From NCBI GenBank assembly GCA_002286855.1, contig NRSV01000124.1:1-44641 (forward strand): a stretch of DNA of 44,641 nt. The letters run 5' to 3'. The notes beneath the pieces were generated by a model, which was given only the letters and a program-made list of their open reading frames with translations, searched no databases and was not told the DNA's origin. Shown one piece after another: positions 40,725 through 44,641 of the stretch. The stretch is from Bipolaris cookei. Its lineage: Eukaryota; Ascomycota; Dothideomycetes; Pleosporales; Pleosporaceae. Every line of letters begins with the position of its first letter. The first letter of the stretch is position 1. The translations under genes and the position numbers were made by a program.

Positions 40725-43700
40725 ATGCCACGCCAACTACGCCGTGAAGACTATACGGTAGGATGGGTGTGCGCGCTGCCTCTCGAACTGGCAGCGGCCA
40801 AGACAATGCTGGACGAGGAGCATGAAGATGCCATTCGCGAAGTCGGTAATAACGATGAGAATGTGTACTGCATGGGATCGATTGGAGGCCACAACGTCGT
40901 CATTGTGTGCCTTCCAGCGGGTCACATCGGAAACAACCCAGCAGCAGCTGTGGCGACGCAGATGCAGGCAGCGTTCAAGGGAATCCGATTTGGACTGATG
41001 GTAGGCATTGGCGGAGGCGTTCCAAGTGCCAGCGCAGACATACGACTTGGGGACGTAGTGGTGAGCCAGCCACAGGGGACCTTCGGTGGAGTAGTGTAGT
41101 ACGACTTTCGGAGAACTACGCCAAACAGCCTTGAGCAGATTGGATCGCTGGACTCCCCACCTCAGATACTGCTTAGCGCTGTAAGCACTGTACAGGCAAA
41201 TGCAATAGTCAACAAGAGCACGCTGTTAAACCACCTATCGACACTCGAGCGCATCCCTACCTTCCAGCGTCGCAAAGCGGGGCCCGATCTTCTATTCAAG
41301 GCGACTTATACTCATAAACACGGCGCCACGTGCAACAGGTGTAGCGTTAGGAGCCGACAACCACGATCAGAACGCGAGAGCGGAGCAGAGGTGATGGTAC
41401 ACTATGGCACGATTGCATCTGGGAACCAAGTGATAGAAGATGCTGCTCAGAGGGATAGAGTAAGCGCGGAACTTAGTGGGATATTATGCTTTGAGATGGA
41501 GGCAGCGGGGCTAATGAATAGCTTCCCATGCCTTGTCATTCGTGGCATCTCTGACTACGCCGACACACATAAAAACCACAAATGGCGGGCTTATGGGGCA
41601 GGGACGGCAGCGGCCTATGCGAAGGAGCTGTCATCGGTGATACCAACAGCAGATGTAATGAACACACGCCGCGCAGAAGATGCTATGAATGGCACAAATA
41701 GTAAGTCTAGCGATAATGTTGCTATCTAAGGTGCATTCCAACTAATGTTGTGATAGAACGGGACCTTCAGCTATCATCTCCTAAGCAAGCTTCCTACAAA
41801 CGCACAAAGATCGACGTTTCTAGTGGTTCGGATTGCGATTATGGAGAGTAAGTCGTTCATGCCTCTAAGTGACACTCCTCCACCAAAGCTTTGCTGATTA
41901 TGATAGGGAACGAACTCTCACGCGTACGTAGCCTCAATAGTGCCCAAATGCACACCTGACCTGTTCTTACTATCCCAGTCTCTATTCACTGCCAGAAATC
42001 CTTCCAGACACCACTCAACAGTGAGCAAAGGCAGAGCCTATTAGATTCACTAAGATTTGAGCAGATCGATGCGCGCCAGATGACAATTAAAACTGCCCAT
42101 GCTAAGACGTGCAGGTGGCTTCTGAAGAGCGAGCAATACCTTGACTGGCTTGACACGGCAACGCTAGATAAACATCATGGCTTCCTGTGGATCAAGGGAA
42201 AGGCTGGGACAAGAAAGTCAACACTAATGAAGGACCATATAATACTCTCCTTCTTCTTCAACGCGCGTGGCGAGGATTGGAAAAGTCCATCATTGGGACA
42301 TACCGTTCGCTGCTGCTGCAGCTTCTAGAGCGTTTTCCTGCGCCCCAGAACGTCTTCGATTCGCTCAGCTTCTTATTGTCGAGCTTTAGTGCAGACTACC
42401 AGTGGAATACTGAGTCGCTAAAAACGCTGCTAGAGCAAGCTATACGGAACTTGGGAGATTCATCTGTGGTGTGCTTGATTGATGCACTTGACGAGTGTGA
42501 GGAAGAGCAGATTCGGGACATGATCCAGTTCTTCGAGCACATTGGCGATCTAGCTGTATCAAATGGCATCCGCTTCCAGGTCTGTTTTTCGAGCCGGCAC
42601 TACCCGTACATCACAATCCGCAATGGGTTAGAGCTCGTGCTAGAGGGGCAAGAGGGGCACTCGCAAGAAATTGCTAACTACGTAGAGACTGAGCTAAAGA
42701 TTGGTAAAAGAAAGATCACGCAGCAGGTCCAAGCCGAGCTTCAGGAGAAGGCATCTGGGATTTTCATGTGGGTTGCTCTCGTAGTTGACGTCTTAAACAA
42801 AGAGTTCGATGATGGTCAGATACATGCGCTTCGACGGAAATTGAAGACAATCCCTAGGGACTTGCACAAACTGTTCCACGACATCCTGACGCGAGACTCG
42901 CAAAACAAGGACAGATTAGTGCTGTGTATCCAGTGGGTGCTCTTCGCGAAGCAACCGCTCAGCCTAGAGCAGCTTTACCACGCTCTTCTTCAAAGCACCG
43001 ATCCCGATGCGATTTTAGAATGGGATCCCAAGGAGATTACAAACAACGACATTAAGCGGTTCCTCCTCAACTCTTCTAAAGGCCTTGCTGAGGCCACTGC
43101 TTCTTAAAAAGCCGAGGGTTCAATTCATCCACGAGTCGGTCAGAGACTTTCTGCTCAAGGAGAATGGCCTCGGTAAGATCTGGCCCGAGTTTGGGAGTGA
43201 CTTCCAAGGCCGGAGCCACGAACGACTAAAGCAGTGCTGTCTTGATTACATTAGGGTCGACTTCGCAACACCCTTAAAGATTCATAACTACTTACCAAAA
43301 GCATCCCCACAACAAGCAGCAAGTTTGCGCAAGTTGGCAACTCAAAAATTCCCATTTCTAGAATATGCCACACGCCATGTGCTATATTATGCAGACGCAG
43401 CAGAAGGAGGGGGTATTTTTCAGGTGAACTTTCTCGATAGCCTCCCACTCCCCAGATGGGTTAAGCTTAACAACCTGTTTGAAAAGCGTGAGGTGCGGAG
43501 ACACACGGAACGCGTCAGTCTGCTGTATATGCTAGCCGAGCTCAACAGAGCAAATCTGATTAGGGTCCACCCTCTAGTCAATTCATGTCTGGATGTGGAG
43601 AATGAACGTTACGGTTGTGCCTTTTTCGCAGCGAGCGCCACTGGAAGCCAGGACGCTATGCAGGCATGTATCGAAGGCATCGAAGCCGCTCAATCAGTGA

Positions 43701-44195
43701 CTGAGCATAGCAGGAGCCAGCTCGAAGAAAACTCTATGCATAAGATGATGGAAGGTAGTCTAGGTCGCGACTTCAAGTACTCTAAAAAAGGAGGAATACT
43801 CGTATATGCAGTGGAGACTGGTAGTGTAGCCGTATGTTCTTATCTGATCAGATCAGGGACCTTAGACCTTGACTCAGAAGATACAAAAAGCCAAACGCCG
43901 CTGTACGTAGCAGCAGAGAAGGGAGCAAGTGCTCTCACTCAAATGCTGCTTGACAAAGGCGCCGACGTCAACGCACAGGGCGGAGTATACGGCAGCGCAA
44001 TCCAAGCGGCTTCAGCTAGAGGGCATAAAGACGTTGTAACGCTACTACTCGACAAAAGCGCAGACGTTAATGCGTAGGGTGGATGTTATGGCAACGCACT
44101 TGAGGTGGCTTTAACTAGAGGCCACAAAGACGTCGTGACCCTGCTGCTCGACAAAGGCGCCAACGTCAACGCGCAGGGCGGAGATTACAGCAGCG
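40725..44195 (+). pseudogene. Fungal NLR-type gene: PNP/UDP-phosphorylase-like, NACHT, ankyrin repeats; broken
   Basis: ATG at 40725. The first part (40725-41700) is a purine-nucleoside-phosphorylase-like domain, with YTVGWVCALPLELAAAK, GLMVGIGGGVPS, FEMEAAGLMNSFPCLVIRGI and SDYADTHKNHKW. A TAG at 41097-41099 follows FGGVV, where relatives usually have Gln. Two or three short introns follow (near 41702-41757, 41850-41910 and 41925-41980). The NACHT-type domain begins about 42100; its P-loop reads GKAGTRKST, with Arg where a Gly is expected. A frameshift near 42272 precedes the Walker B region (VVCLIDALDECEEEQ), and another lies near 43100. Ankyrin repeats (TPLYVAAEKGASALTQMLLDKGADVNA) begin about 43890 and contain a TAG at 44075-44077. 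Members act in non-self recognition and cell death; this copy is dead as read. Confidence 0.85.
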
Positions 44196-44201
44196 TGCTT
44201 T

Positions 44202-44208
<7 letters not shown>

Positions 44209-44238
<30 letters not shown>
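44209..44238. repeat. (CA)15 microsatellite
   Basis: Thirty bases of perfect CA repeat. It lies immediately after the last recognisable ankyrin codons and marks the end of NLR homology. Confidence 0.97.
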
Positions 44239-44240
<2 letters not shown>

Positions 44241-44641
44241 TTATTTACGCCCGGTGGCCGAGCTGAAAGGGCTACTAACGCTAGTCTAATTTTACACTTC
44301 CTATGCTCAGTCTTGGTCTCCTTAGCCCATATGTCTTCTTTGGCCCACTTCTTTATATAGCTTATCATCTAAGTCAAAGCCCTTACTTAATACCTTAGCA
44401 CGCTTCTTCTCTATCTACTAATGTTCCTCATCAGATGCTCGTAGGTTAATATTGCTGGTGGTAGACTGGCTTAGAGTTGGCTTCTCCAAGAGATTCTCTA
44501 AGTGTTCAACGTCCTATCTTCGGCTGCTGAAGCGCTGTCTACTGTTAGCTTTGCCGTCCAGGTAGAATGACATGTTTCCTCTGCTTATCTGCGTGCACTG
44601 AAGCATTTCTGTCCGCTGTCGTCCACTTTCGGCAGCGGAAT
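44239..44641. other. Unassigned sequence at the window end
   Basis: The minus strand holds short coding-like pieces (KVLSKGFDLDDKLYKEVG) broken by stops, which could be part of a transposon gene continuing beyond the window. No family is recognised. Confidence 0.3.

Noticed and set aside
44249..44290. tRNA-like start (GGTGGCCGAG) behind the CA repeat
   Set aside because: It resembles the A box of tRNA-Leu/Ser, but no matching acceptor, T arm or B box follows.

Overview
The window looks like an accessory, transposon-rich stretch of a filamentous ascomycete genome (Pezizomycotina; the exact genus cannot be fixed from the sequence). The signs are spliceosomal introns of 51-58 nt, a Zn2Cys6 regulator, a fungal NRPS-PKS hybrid, a secreted GH5 cellulase, a PNP-NACHT-ankyrin NLR-type gene, and pogo/Tigger, hAT and LINE elements. 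Many of the broken genes carry C-to-T or G-to-A type lesions, as repeat-induced point mutation (RIP) would leave.

Layout. 1-2860: two pogo/Tigger-like DNA transposons, one cut by the window edge and one complete (871-2860). Each holds a single-N junction flanked by duplicated sequence. 3085-3385: an aldehyde dehydrogenase remnant. 4011-20450: a compact, intact biosynthetic gene cluster of a Zn2Cys6 regulator, an MFS transporter (3 exons), a 2OG-Fe(II) dioxygenase (3 exons) and a threonine-aldolase-fold PLP enzyme, all on the minus strand, and a divergent 2538-residue NRPS-PKS hybrid (A-T-KS-AT-KR-T-R). 20485-28530: a deleted LINE and four pogo-type copies. 29015-33872: an intact 701-aa conserved fungal protein with a HicA-like C-terminus and a GH5 cellulase. 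34197-36688: a hAT transposon split by a pogo-derived miniature element. 36897-39962: a small membrane-protein gene, an RNase III-like pseudogene and an orphan ORF. 40725-44195: a broken NLR-type gene ending at a CA microsatellite, followed by unassigned sequence.

How the cluster may work. The synthetase has the domain order of SwnK, the swainsonine synthetase. However, the adenylation-domain code that I read by aligning it to GrsA is D-I-L-Q-L-G-M-V-W-K, which is nearly the textbook glycine code rather than a pipecolate code. Loading of an amino acid, one malonyl extension, ketoreduction and reductive release would give a 4-amino-3-hydroxy aldehyde. With glycine, this could close to a hydroxylated pyrroline. 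The neighbouring PLP enzyme belongs to the fold that makes or uses glycine (threonine aldolases) or racemises amino acids (TOXG-type). The dioxygenase would then oxidise the scaffold, the MFS protein would move the product, and the Zn2Cys6 protein would control the genes. CGGA-Nx-TCCG inverted repeats lie upstream of two of these genes. The oxidoreductases swnN and swnR are not seen here, so the cluster looks like a distinct SwnK-type pathway. The enzyme identities are read from motifs; the product is inference.
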